This document shows positions 33,860 to 43,900 of a stretch of DNA of 64,000 nucleotides, in pieces. The stretch is from a virus. The number at the start of each line of letters is the position of its first letter. Position 1 is the stretch's first letter. The stretch lies in the IMG/VR virus record IMGVR_UViG_3300049001_000044, positions 186,001 through 250,000 of that record; one strand, written 5' to 3'. The translations under genes were made by a program, and so were the position numbers. Below the pieces are notes generated by a model. It was not told where the DNA came from and did no database searches. It worked only from the letters and a program-made list of their open reading frames with translations.

Positions 33860-34671
33860 TAGTCATTCTCCGCGATCATGATCAGCTTTTTGCCGCCAAC
33901 ATCCAGTGAGTAGATTTTGTTTGGACGCTTCCACGTCTTGGTCCACTTCTTAAGCTTCTCGACGTCAATGTTAGTCTTCTTTGCAATTCTTTCAGCAAAG
34001 TGTACCAAGTCTTCCTTCTCATAGTGAGATGGGTCCTGCACAAAGTCAATAACCTTTTCCACCTGAGAATGTTCACATGCGACTAGCAGTGTCTCGCTGC
34101 GTTCGCCCGAGCTGCCGTCGTAAGAGCTGATCTCAACAACTTTATCATGCTGCTTCAGGAATTTTAGGACCTTTGATGGCATGCCAGTATGCCAACCATT
34201 CTCAAGTTCTTCTTTGTCATCGGTGTCGATGGCATTGTGGTAGTCGTTAATCACGTGTGCGACGTATGCGCCACCAATACTTTCGGTCTTATCAAACAAA
34301 AGAGTGGGTGCCGACGATGGGATCAAGTATACGCCATCACCAAGAGTGTCAATGTCGTTTGTGAATTTTTCAAGAGCTTTTGGTTTCTTTGGTGCTGCTG
34401 CTTCATTCACGCCACGCTTCAGCTCTGGGTATTTGAACACGACTTTGTCTTCACCCTTGATTCCCATGTCCTTTATGAGGAAGTTGATGACGTCATCACG
34501 TGAACCAGTAACGGTCAAGTTCACAAGACCAGCGTTGGTACCTTTTGCTGTGGTGAATTTCAGACGAGCGTTCTTCTTCTCGTAGAAAGGAAGATATTCT
34601 TCCTGTGCGGATTTGATGGTGATGGTCACCTGTGGATTTGCAAGTGCCTGCAATTCTTGGAGTAGTTTCAT
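33859..34671 (-). CDS. Hypothetical late protein, 270 aa
   Basis: Starts MKLLQELQALAN, a weaker tag variant. Two domains are suggested by a Pro/Lys linker near residue 95. DGSSGERSETLLVACEH and basic helices near the C-terminus; no family recognised. Late motif at 34697-34703. Confidence 0.6.
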   Translation of the reverse strand: MKLLQELQALANPQVTITIKSAQEEYLPFYEKKNARLKFTTAKGTNAGLVNLTVTGSRDDVINFLIKDMGIKGEDKVVFKYPELKRGVNEAAAPKKPKALEKFTNDIDTLGDGVYLIPSSAPTLLFDKTESIGGAYVAHVINDYHNAIDTDDKEELENGWHTGMPSKVLKFLKQHDKVVEISSYDGSSGERSETLLVACEHSQVEKVIDFVQDPSHYEKEDLVHFAERIAKKTNIDVEKLKKWTKTWKRPNKIYSLDVGGKKLIMIAEND

Positions 34672-34696
34672 GTTGGGCTCCTGATAATGGATGTGG

Positions 34697-34703
34697 TATT
34701 TAC
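34697..34703 (-). promoter_or_regulatory. Late promoter (GTAAATA)
   Basis: AAGTAAATACC on the minus strand, 26 nt before the 270-aa gene. Confidence 0.5.
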
Positions 34704-34727
34704 TTGACCTTGGTTCTGAGCAAAAAG

Positions 34728-34749
34728 AAAGGGAGCCTAGGCTCCCTTA
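34728..34749 (-). terminator. Intrinsic terminator after major capsid gene
   Basis: Minus-strand AAGGGAGCC-TA-GGCTCCCTT followed by TCTTTTT; strong stem and U-tract, ~75 nt after the gp23 stop. Confidence 0.85.
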
Positions 34750-34822
34750 ATTTTGATTTTACTTTTTGTAGTTCTAACGTCAGCCTTGTTCAACAAGGAG
34801 AGGACCGAAGTCCTCTACCTCA

Positions 34823-36040
34823 TTATACGAACGACAGGTTAGCGACGTTGATACGACCGTAGTAGTCAGCCGAGTTACCCAGGGACGTCGAGGTCTGGGT
34901 GAAGGTTGCCTTACCGTAACGAGTCATCAGCGACACGTGTGGGTTGAAGGTGTTAGGGTCAACAACGACACCCGAAGACATCAGAGGGATGTATGGGCAG
35001 TAGAAGTAACCAGCGTCCAGTTCACCATTGCCGCCCTTGAAGCCGAGCAGGATTGGCTCAGTACCGGTTTCGTGGTAGATGTAGGTGTAAACCTTGATCG
35101 AACCATTCAGGGTACCAACCAGCTTGGTGTTGTTAGGACCTTCGAAGGAACCGGAAACAGCAGGTGCGAAGACCGACTTGGTTGCCGACTGGAGGATTGC
35201 TACGACCATTGGCGAAACAACGATCCAGTTTGCTTGTGCACGACGGGTCTTACGTGCGATTTCCATTGCGACCTTGTTGATCAGCACGCCGAGAACTGCG
35301 TGACGATCGCCGACGTAGTGAGGAACACCGGTGAAGGTACCTGCCATGTCGAACGATTCAACGGTACCAGCCAGAGCGATCAGGTCGTTGATGATTTCGT
35401 TGTCGATTTCGCCAACGATTGCTGCGGACAGCGAAGAAGTCAGTTCAGCTTCCATGTCCAGACCATGCGATGCCTTCAGGTCTTGCATGGATTCTGGCGT
35501 CCAGCGAGCTTGCAGCTTACGCGAGCCAGCGGTGACGGTCTGCTTCAGCAGTTCCAGGGTCATGGTACGACCACCGTATGCTTCGAAGTCGCCAGTTGCT
35601 GCTGCGACACCGGTCGAGGTTGCTGGGGATGGGCCGCCTGCTGGAGCTGCTGCGTCCGAGGTGGAGTAGAAGCGACGCATCTTCGAGTGGGTGTGTGCCC
35701 AGATCTCGTCGCCCGCGGTGATGTCGGTAGCTGGGTTACCAGTATTGACCGACTCAGCGAACAGGAAGCGCTGCGAGTAAACCAGACCAACTGGACCGCT
35801 CATTGGCTGAACGCCGACGAGTTCGGTAGCGATGGTCGAAGGGATGATGCGGCGAATCATTGGGATTGCGATCTTCTGGAAGTTCGCGATCGCGCCTGCG
35901 CCTTGGGTGCCGGCTTCAGCGGTTTCCTTCAGATATGCCATCTGGTTTTCCAGGACTGGCGCCAGGACTGCTTTCTTCTGGCTAGAGAGACCTTCAAGAA
36001 GGGTCTCTTTAGTTGCTGTCCAATTTTCAAAAAGTTCCAT
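34823..36040 (-). CDS. 23: Major capsid protein (T4 gp23-like), 405 aa
   Basis: Conserved T4 gp23 landmarks in order: FQKIAIPMIRRIIPSTIATELVGVQPMSGPVGLVYS, a TAGSRKLQARWTPESMQDLKASHGLDMEAELTS block, then GY/GFKG..ELDAGYFYCPYIPL and NPHVSLMTRYGKAT. N-terminus MELFENW carries the tag, with an L-K-E site near residue 36 for prohead protease cleavage. Shorter than T4 gp23 (521 aa). Follows the scaffold gene by 21 nt and ends in a strong terminator. Confidence 0.95.
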   Translation of the reverse strand: MELFENWTATKETLLEGLSSQKKAVLAPVLENQMAYLKETAEAGTQGAGAIANFQKIAIPMIRRIIPSTIATELVGVQPMSGPVGLVYSQRFLFAESVNTGNPATDITAGDEIWAHTHSKMRRFYSTSDAAAPAGGPSPATSTGVAAATGDFEAYGGRTMTLELLKQTVTAGSRKLQARWTPESMQDLKASHGLDMEAELTSSLSAAIVGEIDNEIINDLIALAGTVESFDMAGTFTGVPHYVGDRHAVLGVLINKVAMEIARKTRRAQANWIVVSPMVVAILQSATKSVFAPAVSGSFEGPNNTKLVGTLNGSIKVYTYIYHETGTEPILLGFKGGNGELDAGYFYCPYIPLMSSGVVVDPNTFNPHVSLMTRYGKATFTQTSTSLGNSADYYGRINVANLSFV

Positions 36041-36061
36041 GTGAGTATACTCCTTCTTGGA

Positions 36062-36934
36062 TTAGTTTAGGCCGGCGAGTTTACGCAGTTGCGCGAACTG
36101 ATCGGTGGTCGACTTGGCTGGAGCAGCAGGTGCACGCTCTTCACCGGTTTTTACAACACTAGCACCCTCGGTCAGAGGAGTTGCTGCAGCAGCCGGCTTG
36201 GTGTCTTCTTTCAGAACACGGCCGATGAATTGGTTGTAGGCTTCTTCCAGACGATCGGTTTCGATGTTCTGGAGTACGAATGCCATTTGCTCACGCTTCT
36301 TACCAGACAGCGGGGCAAGAATCTTTTCGAGTTTCGATTCACGCACAATCTTGGCATTTGCGGACTCAAGAGTCGCGATTGCTTTGTTGGCGTCATCGAG
36401 TTTAGCAACAGCGGCTTGGAGCTTCGATTGGATCGAGTCTTCATCGATGTGCGACTTGGTAAATTCGGTAGCGAATGCTTCGAAGATCTTGCGACCAAAC
36501 TCATTCTGCTTGACGATGTCAAGGTCTTCTTTGAGTTCAGTAAATTCCTCATTCAGACGGAGCTCGAAGAACGAGTCGATCTTATCGATGAGAGAGTCAA
36601 GTTCTTCTGCTAGCTGGTCAGCCATCGAGTGCTTTTCCTCGACGATCTTTTCAGCATATTCTGCTTCGAGATCACGGAAACGTTCGATGTCAGCTTTCAG
36701 TTCGGCTACTTCTTCTTCCAACTTCGCAGCAACGAATTGCTCGACGTTCTCAACCAAAGCATCACGTTCGGTGGCCCACTGTTCTGCAAGCTCGCTTCTC
36801 ACTGTCATGGAAACTTCTTCACGTACTGCAGTTTTGTACTGCGATACGGCTTCGGTCCACTGAGAGGAGATTTCGTTCTTAGCGTCTTCGCTAAGAAGTT
36901 CAGAGCTTAGCAGTTTCTGGAGGATTTCATCCAT
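36062..36934 (-). CDS. 22: Prohead core scaffolding protein (T4 gp22-like), 290 aa
   Basis: Position between protease/core genes and gp23 plus composition identify it: acidic, almost all coiled-coil (residues 1-215), with KILAPLSGKKREQMAFVLQNI as the family-like helical block and a flexible Pro/Ala linker. It ends in FAQLRKLAGLN; the LRKLAG motif is repeated at the N-terminus of three other proteins in the window. Late promoter at 37039-37045. Confidence 0.88.
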   Translation of the reverse strand: MDEILQKLLSSELLSEDAKNEISSQWTEAVSQYKTAVREEVSMTVRSELAEQWATERDALVENVEQFVAAKLEEEVAELKADIERFRDLEAEYAEKIVEEKHSMADQLAEELDSLIDKIDSFFELRLNEEFTELKEDLDIVKQNEFGRKIFEAFATEFTKSHIDEDSIQSKLQAAVAKLDDANKAIATLESANAKIVRESKLEKILAPLSGKKREQMAFVLQNIETDRLEEAYNQFIGRVLKEDTKPAAAATPLTEGASVVKTGEERAPAAPAKSTTDQFAQLRKLAGLN

Positions 36935-37164
36935 TGCAAGTTCTCCTTTTGAATATTTGGGGAGTAAGATATTCGTTATATCCTACGGCTATGAACTTTG
37001 ACGCGGTAAATAGAAACGTCTATTTGGTATAGCGATCCTATTTATGGGGTGGCGCAAAATTCCATTGAAAACCGCTAAAAAATCTGTTGCGGTTCGCTGC
37101 TAAACTGTCACATTCAGCAGCGGTTGCGTAATCTTACTTATAGGTTCTTCGTGAACCTGTTAGA
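36935..37164 (-). other. Intergenic region before gp22
   Basis: No ORF. Holds the gp22 late promoter, hairpins AACCGC/GCGGTT and GCTGCT/AGCAGC, and AGGTTC-ACGA-GAACCT (about 37141-37157) next to the stop of the 148-aa gene, which may act as a terminator or mRNA stabiliser. Confidence 0.5.
37039..37045 (-). promoter_or_regulatory. Late promoter (ATAAATA)
   Basis: CCATAAATAGG on the minus strand, about 105 nt before gp22. Confidence 0.65.
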
Positions 37165-37611
37165 TTATTCGCCTGCTTTTACAAGCTTATTGTACTTCGC
37201 CTTCGTTACACCAATGTCATTGAAGAACTTTTTGTTCTCTTCCCAACCACCAGCGCTGTCGAAATCAAACTTGTCTTCAAGCTTAGCAACAAGAGAATCG
37301 CCGGCATTACCACCGCCAACCATCAGACTGCGAACAGCCCGAGCGGAAGTTCTGATACCTTTGCCTGCGAGTTCGCTAACGATCTCGTCGATGATTACCT
37401 TGACGTCGTCTTCTAGGCTTTCACCCAGTATGTCGTCATCCGATTCAGTGTTTTCATTTGTTTGGGGTGTTGCTACAGGTGCTACTTGTGCCAGCCCAGA
37501 CACCTCACGCATTTTCACGGTGAGGTAGTTGTGCAGATCAAGTGCAGCATGGTCAGTGTTGTCGTTGATGACATTGTTGAGCATGCTCTTCAGTGCTTCT
37601 CGCTTATCCAT
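37165..37611 (-). CDS. Tagged prohead-associated protein, 148 aa
   Basis: N-terminus reads ALKSMLNNVINDNTDHA then LDLHNYL, a variant of the IKSLINNFING tag in the 28.6-29.7 kb genes. Acidic middle with an ILGESLE (L-x-E-like) site. It lies between gp22 and gp21, where T4 has small core proteins (gp67/gp68), so a core role is likely. Late promoter at 37650-37656. Confidence 0.6.
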   Translation of the reverse strand: MDKREALKSMLNNVINDNTDHAALDLHNYLTVKMREVSGLAQVAPVATPQTNENTESDDDILGESLEDDVKVIIDEIVSELAGKGIRTSARAVRSLMVGGGNAGDSLVAKLEDKFDFDSAGGWEENKKFFNDIGVTKAKYNKLVKAGE

Positions 37612-37627
37612 ATAAGTTCTCCTTTAA

Positions 37628-37648
37628 GTGCACGACTGAGTCGTGCAC
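37628..37648 (-). terminator. Hairpin with 9-bp perfect stem
   Basis: GTGCACGAC-TCA-GTCGTGCAC between the 81-aa and 148-aa genes, no U-tract; possible terminator or processing hairpin. Confidence 0.5.
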
Positions 37649-37649
37649 G

Positions 37650-37656
37650 TATTTAG
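37650..37656 (-). promoter_or_regulatory. Late promoter (CTAAATA)
   Basis: GCTAAATACG on the minus strand, 39 nt before the 148-aa gene. Confidence 0.5.
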
Positions 37657-37668
37657 CAGGTGCTGTCA

Positions 37669-37914
37669 TCAGGCGTCGAACGAATCGACCTTCCCTTTGA
37701 GTGCTTTGACAGCTTTTTCGTAGTCCTTCGTCGTCTTGAAATTGAAGTAGAACATGTCCATGAAATACTCCATGTCGACTGCCACACCAGCCTTTGCGAT
37801 GGTGATGCAGGCAGTCTTCACCTTCTCTTCATCTTGCAAGCCAAACGAAGGAGCAGAGCCGGTGTCTTCCTTGCAGTAGTTCGCAAGAGCTAGAATTCTG
37901 TCTTTCGTTAGCAT
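37669..37914 (-). CDS. Hypothetical protein, 81 aa
   Basis: ATG 37914 has GAGGATC just upstream. Helical, with a conserved-looking MEYFMDMFYFNFKTTKDYEKAVKAL tail. Lies in the prohead gene block; function unknown. Confidence 0.6.
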   Translation of the reverse strand: MLTKDRILALANYCKEDTGSAPSFGLQDEEKVKTACITIAKAGVAVDMEYFMDMFYFNFKTTKDYEKAVKALKGKVDSFDA

Positions 37915-37924
37915 AGTGATCCTC

Positions 37925-38551
37925 TTATTTGACGTTGCCAGCTTCGTAGCCATTACCCTCAAACGACTTCAGGGTCTGCTGTACAGCGCCGACGGTGTTG
38001 TACGGTTTGTTTGGCAGGTGGATTTGAACGTAGTCGTCGCTCTGCGAAGTCTCAAGCGGTGCACCATCCACGCTGTGCGTTTTCTCCAGCGCTGCTTTGA
38101 TCGCGTTGACTTTCTGAGTGTAGGCCTTGTGGACTGACACGACGCTTGCGATGTTTTGCGCGTCTTCCTTCAAGTCATCGCCTTTGGCTGCGCCATCAGC
38201 AACGCCTGCGTCATACACCTTCTTCAGGAAGTCTTCCATTGCAGTGAGGTCATCAGACTCACCACCGTCTGGGTCACCAATGCCGAACTTCTTGCAAACA
38301 CTTTGAGCGATCTTAGTGATGATCTCTGGGAGATCATCCTTGTCATCCTTCTCTTTGTCCTTGCCTTTACCTTCAGCATCACCGCCATCTTCACCTTTTT
38401 CGATATCGAGGTCAGCGTCGTCCTTCTTGGCGTCGTCTTTTTCTTCCTTGTCCTTCTTCGCTGGCTTAGCGTTAGTAGGAGCGTCGACGACTTCCTTCCA
38501 TTCCTTAAGCAGTGGAAGACCCGCCAGCTTTCTGAGTTTATTTTGATCCAT
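37925..38551 (-). CDS. LRKLAG-tagged prohead core-like protein, 208 aa
   Basis: N-terminus MDQNKLRKLAGLPLLKEW has the LRKLAG tag followed by L-K-E. Residues 25-75 are a highly charged K/D/E-rich segment, then a helical domain. Position just after gp21 parallels the T4 core proteins gp67/gp68. Likely a prohead core or internal protein; activity unknown. Confidence 0.65.
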   Translation of the reverse strand: MDQNKLRKLAGLPLLKEWKEVVDAPTNAKPAKKDKEEKDDAKKDDADLDIEKGEDGGDAEGKGKDKEKDDKDDLPEIITKIAQSVCKKFGIGDPDGGESDDLTAMEDFLKKVYDAGVADGAAKGDDLKEDAQNIASVVSVHKAYTQKVNAIKAALEKTHSVDGAPLETSQSDDYVQIHLPNKPYNTVGAVQQTLKSFEGNGYEAGNVK

Positions 38552-38553
38552 GA

Positions 38554-39168
38554 TTATTTCGCGGTGAGTTTTTCGATGAACTTCTTGATCTCAGCGGTGA
38601 GGTACTTCTGAGCCTTTTGGTCTTCAATGACAGCTTCTGCCAGGGTACGGATCTTGGCGTGTTCCACCGATTCACGTACGACGTCTGGGTAGCAGCCTGG
38701 GCCGCTAGGCTGAGCAACGATGTCAACGGTAACGAAGTTGAAGTCTTCAACGACACCTTCATTCGTGACGTTACCAGTACCACGCGACGACACACCAAGC
38801 TTCACGCCGCCGGCGATCAGGTTCTGCACGATGAGGCCCGATGGAGTGTTGAGAATCTTGCACTTACCGATAGCATTGTTGCCATCCATGTAAGCTTCAG
38901 TGATGATGTGGGAAACGTTCTTCAGGTCGATCGACAGATTGTCTGGGTGATTGAGTTCGCCCATGACGTAAGAACCTTCTTTGCACTTCTCATTGATGAA
39001 GTTGACAGCGCGGGAAATTTCGCTGTGCGGGTAGACGCGCTGATTCAGGTTCTTCTGTTCAGCTGCCATCATGCGGCCAGCCAGATAGATGTTCTTGTCA
39101 GTGTCGCGGGATTCTACCAGAGCGGCCTGCGCCGGTGTGAAACGCTCGATGAGGAGCTGCTGTTTCAT
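38554..39168 (-). CDS. 21: Prohead protease (T4 gp21-like), 204 aa
   Basis: Family motifs present: NLNQRVYPHSEISRAV, VMGELNHPDNL (catalytic His of the herpesvirus-like serine protease fold), and KLGVSSRGTGNV with the catalytic Ser, then VDIVAQPSGPG. It would cleave scaffold and tagged proteins at (L/I)-x-E-type sites during head maturation. Normal length for the family. Late promoter at 39214-39220. Confidence 0.92.
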   Translation of the reverse strand: MKQQLLIERFTPAQAALVESRDTDKNIYLAGRMMAAEQKNLNQRVYPHSEISRAVNFINEKCKEGSYVMGELNHPDNLSIDLKNVSHIITEAYMDGNNAIGKCKILNTPSGLIVQNLIAGGVKLGVSSRGTGNVTNEGVVEDFNFVTVDIVAQPSGPGCYPDVVRESVEHAKIRTLAEAVIEDQKAQKYLTAEIKKFIEKLTAK

Positions 39169-39213
39169 GTTTATCTCCTTTAAGTTATCAGGATAGCCTG
39201 AGTCTAGACCCGT

Positions 39214-39220
39214 TATTTAT
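39214..39220 (-). promoter_or_regulatory. Late promoter (ATAAATA)
   Basis: CCATAAATAACG on the minus strand, 46 nt before gp21. Confidence 0.65.
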
Positions 39221-39266
39221 GGGGTTAGAAAGTGCGCCACCATAATAGCAGCGCACTCAAACTACA

Positions 39267-40934
39267 TTAGGCCGCAGTACTGGCAGTTGCAGTGCCGGTA
39301 TCTGTGGTGTCGTCAGTAGCGGTGTCATCAGTTGTTTCATCACCTGCTTCAGCTGCAGCGCCGAAGGTTTCACTGTTGTCCATGCCACCTCCCATGTCTC
39401 CACCCATTCCCATACCACCATCGTCCATCGCCGCATCGCCGTCCACTTCAACTTTCTCACGGTTACCGTAAACAGCTGGGTCATACATCTGCTGCAGCTC
39501 ACCAACCTCTGGGCGGTTTTCGATGCTACGCTCTTGCTTCAGCATTGCTTCGTTCATCTGGATTTCGTCTTCAGTCAGACCAAGGTAACGCTTCAAGATG
39601 AATCGCTTCGACAGATACTCAGTGTCTTCAATCGACTTGAACGAATTGATGAGGTCAGTGTCAAGTGCTGCTTGACGGTACAGCGCGAAGTTCTGTGGCT
39701 CTGGCAGGGACAGACGGAAAATCTCACTATCCAAGTTGATGCCTACGACCTGTAGGTACGTTTTGAATTCACGATCGAACACTTCTTCCAACGACGTTTG
39801 CAGACGCATGATGAAGTTAGCGAAGCGGAGTTCTTCAATGTACGCAATACCTACCTTGCCATCGCTGAACTGCGCGCCTTGAGCATCTTGACCAGCCATG
39901 TAGGAAGTAGGAACGCGAAGAGCACGGAACAGACGCTTGAGGAAGTAATCGAGTTCAGGGATATCCCAAGTTTGACCGCCTGGCAAGGTCTCAACGCGTG
40001 AGCCTCGACCCGCTGCGGTGACTGGGAAGAACATGTCTTCCTGAATAGATTCAGGATTGTACTGCGAGTCAGTGTTCTGACCGCTGTTTTGCGAAGGAAT
40101 ACGTTTCTGACGAATGTCGTTCTTGATCGATTCGATGTATTGCTTCACTCGCTGCGGTGGCATATTACCAACGTCGATGTAGAAGACACGACGCTCTGGT
40201 GCACGCACGATACGGTAAATGATCGCAGCGCTTTCCAACATTTGCAGCTTCTGCCAGTCAAGGTAGGCTGGTTGAAGGATCGAACGGCCGAACGGCGCGG
40301 TGTCATCCATCTCATCCGACAGGGTGAAGTGCAGCATTGCTGCGGCTGGAACAATCTCCACGCTCTCAGTCTGTCCTTGGCCTTCAATTTGCGCTGGACG
40401 AATGTGGTAAGCGATCTTCTCACCAGTGAAAGGATCGATCTCGATACCAACCACACGAGTCGCATTCACATACTCCCATGGCTTTGTATCGGAGGTCTTG
40501 CGGAAGAAGCAGTCACCGTACTTACACATCGAACGGGCGATGTTGTACACCTTCTTGTTCAAACCATGGAAGTTACTCCAGTGGCGAAGTGCTGCACGGA
40601 GGGTAGTAGCGGTGGTGTCGCTGATGTTTTGGTTTTCTTCTGTCTGATAATCGATGATGAAGGGCAGATTCGTTCGCTTGTCGGCGTTCGAGATTTCTTC
40701 AGCAATGGTGTCAAGCGCACGTGATACGTCGCCTGCATCCATGTTGTCATATTGCTTGTACTTCTGAAGGCGCGATGCCGCGCCTTTCATCACGTTCGTG
40801 AACCACGAAACGGTTGCAAACGATGCAAAGCCTGGGGACTGACCCTGGTCATCCTGCCTAACGGGCGCCTGATTGTAAGACGCCTTACGTGTAGCAGGAG
40901 TGACGATGCGCCAGTAATTGGTCCATGCGGCCAT
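39267..40934 (-). CDS. 20: Portal protein (T4 gp20-like), 555 aa
   Basis: Clear gp20 signature blocks: WYVNATRV-type region, LHFTLSDEMDDTAPFGRSILQPAYLDWQKLQMLE, RRVFYIDVGNMPPQRVKQYIESIKND, and LDYFLKRLFRALRVPTSYM. Forms the dodecameric portal at the packaging vertex. The C-terminal ~50 residues are a Gly/Met/Asp-rich and then Thr/Ala/Asp-rich low-complexity tail. Confidence 0.95.
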   Translation of the reverse strand: MAAWTNYWRIVTPATRKASYNQAPVRQDDQGQSPGFASFATVSWFTNVMKGAASRLQKYKQYDNMDAGDVSRALDTIAEEISNADKRTNLPFIIDYQTEENQNISDTTATTLRAALRHWSNFHGLNKKVYNIARSMCKYGDCFFRKTSDTKPWEYVNATRVVGIEIDPFTGEKIAYHIRPAQIEGQGQTESVEIVPAAAMLHFTLSDEMDDTAPFGRSILQPAYLDWQKLQMLESAAIIYRIVRAPERRVFYIDVGNMPPQRVKQYIESIKNDIRQKRIPSQNSGQNTDSQYNPESIQEDMFFPVTAAGRGSRVETLPGGQTWDIPELDYFLKRLFRALRVPTSYMAGQDAQGAQFSDGKVGIAYIEELRFANFIMRLQTSLEEVFDREFKTYLQVVGINLDSEIFRLSLPEPQNFALYRQAALDTDLINSFKSIEDTEYLSKRFILKRYLGLTEDEIQMNEAMLKQERSIENRPEVGELQQMYDPAVYGNREKVEVDGDAAMDDGGMGMGGDMGGGMDNSETFGAAAEAGDETTDDTATDDTTDTGTATASTAA

Positions 40935-40943
40935 TCATCTCTC

Positions 40944-43900
40944 CTATGTGTTTGTGCGTCCAGTTGTGAACTGGAACGCTGTTGGGATTTGGTTCATGTT
41001 GTTTGGCGGTGGTGCTGCTGTCGCCGAGGTATTCGCAGAAGGTTTCTGATCGACCAACGACTGAAGGAAAGCAACTGCCTGTGCCATGTTGGTTGCGATG
41101 CTTTGAAGCTGTGCAAGAGCTGCTTCATCCTTGACATCGAGAAGGTTCTCTCCATCCTGCGTGAGGGTATTTATACCTTTGGTCAGCGCGTCGGTAGCTG
41201 AATCCACCGTCTGAATTTGCTGAGTTGGAGGCGCAATCGGCTGCACTGAAGTGTTCAGTGGGGTTGCCATCGTAGAAGCAAATGGCGAGATCGAATCCAG
41301 CAGAGGAGTCGAAGTCGAAGCATCTGTTGCTGTCTTGATAGTCGTCGAGAGATCGCCCATCGTCGTCGCAAGAGGATTCAGTGAAGAGGTCGAAGTCATG
41401 GTTGTTGCCAAGGACTTCAACGCATCGCTTTGCTTGCCGGTTGCCTTCGCTTGGATTACACCTGCCTCTACGAAGACAGCCTTGATCGCGTCTGCGATTG
41501 CCGTTGCCAGCGTAGGAGTAGCTTGATTAATTCCATCGACGATAGGATTCGCCGGCTTGTCATCAGAGGTTGGCTTCGCAACAGTAGACTTGTCATCCTT
41601 CTGGGGATTGATCATCTGTCCAACGGCCTGGCCGAGCTGCGCAGGTGTCATGTCCTTCTTAGGAGATGCTTGCTGCGCATCTGGCTTTGATTGCGCTGGC
41701 GTAGGAGTTGGGGCAGGCGTAGAAGCTTGCTGCGCATCTGGCTTCTTGTCGCTAACAACTGCGTCAGCGATTGCTTCACCACCAGTCTTGCCTAGCCAGC
41801 TGCCAAGTGCACCGCCAACAGCACCACCAATAAGAGCGCCAACGCCAGGAATTGGGATCAATACCTGACCGATTGCTGCACCTGCGAGACTAGCCGCCAC
41901 ACCACCAGCCGCACCGGTAACTGCGCCAGTCTTCTTCACAGTGGCTTGCTTATCAGTAATCTCGCCCTTCTTACGCTGTTCTTCTGCATCGTCGATGTCG
42001 CCCCACGCTTGATACGCTGCGATGATACCAGCCAGTGGGCCAGCTGCCTTACCCAAAATACCAGCTCCACCCTTGATGAGGCTACCAGCCGCTGATGAAG
42101 CTCCACGAAGCGCACCAGGTGCCGCCTCAGCAACACCAGTTGCTGCACCTCGCACGGCGCCCACCGCAGTTCTACCAGCGTTCATCACGCTTCCAGCTGC
42201 ACCTTCAACTGCGCCGGCGACACGAGGTGCAGCACCACGTACGGCTCCCCATGTACTGCTTGCCGCACCACGAACAGCATTAGCCGCAGTGCTAGCACCA
42301 GTACGCGCAGCGTTGAGTCCGCCAGATCCAATGTTCTTCAGCGCCGACAACAGTCCGCCTGGACCACCCATCAGCAACGATGTGCGAGAAAGCTGGAATG
42401 CGAATGCGACAAGTGCAGCGGTGGAACCGACGATTGCACCAAGGAATGCGTTGTTGATAACACTAGAGACTTGGTTGATCGCCTGACCCAGCACAGCAAC
42501 GGACTCGTTACCTTTCGCTGCTTCGCTCGCCTTCTTCTGCTCGTCAGGATTTACCTGTGCTCCAGCTTCCTTCGCCATCTGGATCTGTTCACCAGATCGC
42601 TGAATTTGCTGCGTTTGGCCGCTAGGCTGAAGATCTTGGCGAAGCTCGTTGTAGATGTCGCCCATTGCGCCATTACCGCTAGCACCATATCCTTCATTCG
42701 TTCTCTTTTCAAACTCCTGGCCAATTTGGCCAGTCAGTTCGGTAAATCTTGCCTGCTCGTCCTTGCTTCTTCTACCCTTAGATGCGAGCCTGTAGACTTC
42801 CATCGCTTGGTCTGATCCCATGCCAGCGAGCATTGCCTGCTGCATAAGCTTGGCTGCATCACCAGTACGTTCAGCGAGACGACCTCTTTGCTGTTCCTGC
42901 TGAGCCTTTACCAGCTCTTGTGCTTGCTGAATTTCCAGACCTTGCGCAACGTACTTAGTACGCAGTTGCACGAGCTCTTGCGCGTACATGTTCCTACGCT
43001 GCGTGTCCATACCCAGCATGATGCCAAAGGCGCCATCGGATTGGAACAGAGTCTTGTTAAGCGCTGCAAATTCCTGCGCAGAAATCTTGACCATTCCAGA
43101 TACTTTCTGGAATTGATCCATCATGGTGTCAGCGTACTTGTTCAGCTCGCCTGGATCCCTGATGTTGATACCTGCAGAGATTGCCGATTCGACAGTTGGG
43201 CCGATAGTTTCGGCCGCCTGCTTCATCGTGTAACCATACTTCTGGAACGTCTTCTGCATCATGCCCATGGCGGCCTGGAACTTCTCAGGGCCATAGATCG
43301 CAAGCATCCGCTTGTTCTCATCCATCAACGCAACGGTCTCCTTGAAGGAGAGACCCAACGCTACAGATGCTTTGTTTACTTGCAGATAGCTGGCAGGGAT
43401 TTGGGCGATGTTGAAGTCAGAAATCTCTTCCCACATCTCCTTGATCTTACGAGCTGCGAACTTGAACGCCGCGGTCGAAGAGAGGAAGTCTGTCACCATC
43501 TTCTTGATGCTGTCCATCGCAGAGAACTGACCAGCTGCGTTGTTCATTGAGCCAATGAACCTACCTAGGGCAGTTTGGAACAGCTGAGTGTTGCGATCGA
43601 TGTTATGCGCAGTGTTACCGAACGTCGATTCAAGGTTTGCGATTTCCTGAGCAAGACCTTCCCAGTCAATGTTCTCGAGGTTACCACGCATCTGGCCATT
43701 TGCGTCAAGGACGTTATGGGCTTCGTTCTGTGGATGGAACAAACCGCGCTCTTGCAACATAGCTGCCATTCTAGCGACCGCATCACGGTTGATAGATGCA
43801 CCATCTTGACCCATCGCAGCTCTAGTTGCTTCTTCAGGAGATAGGTGATCACCCGGTGAGACGTTGAACTGACGTGCGTTGAAAAGGTCACCAAACGATT

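Noticed and set aside
34937-36070. Long plus-strand frame opposite the capsid gene (377 codons)
   Set aside because: Antisense shadow of gp23 caused by codon bias; low-complexity translation without family features.
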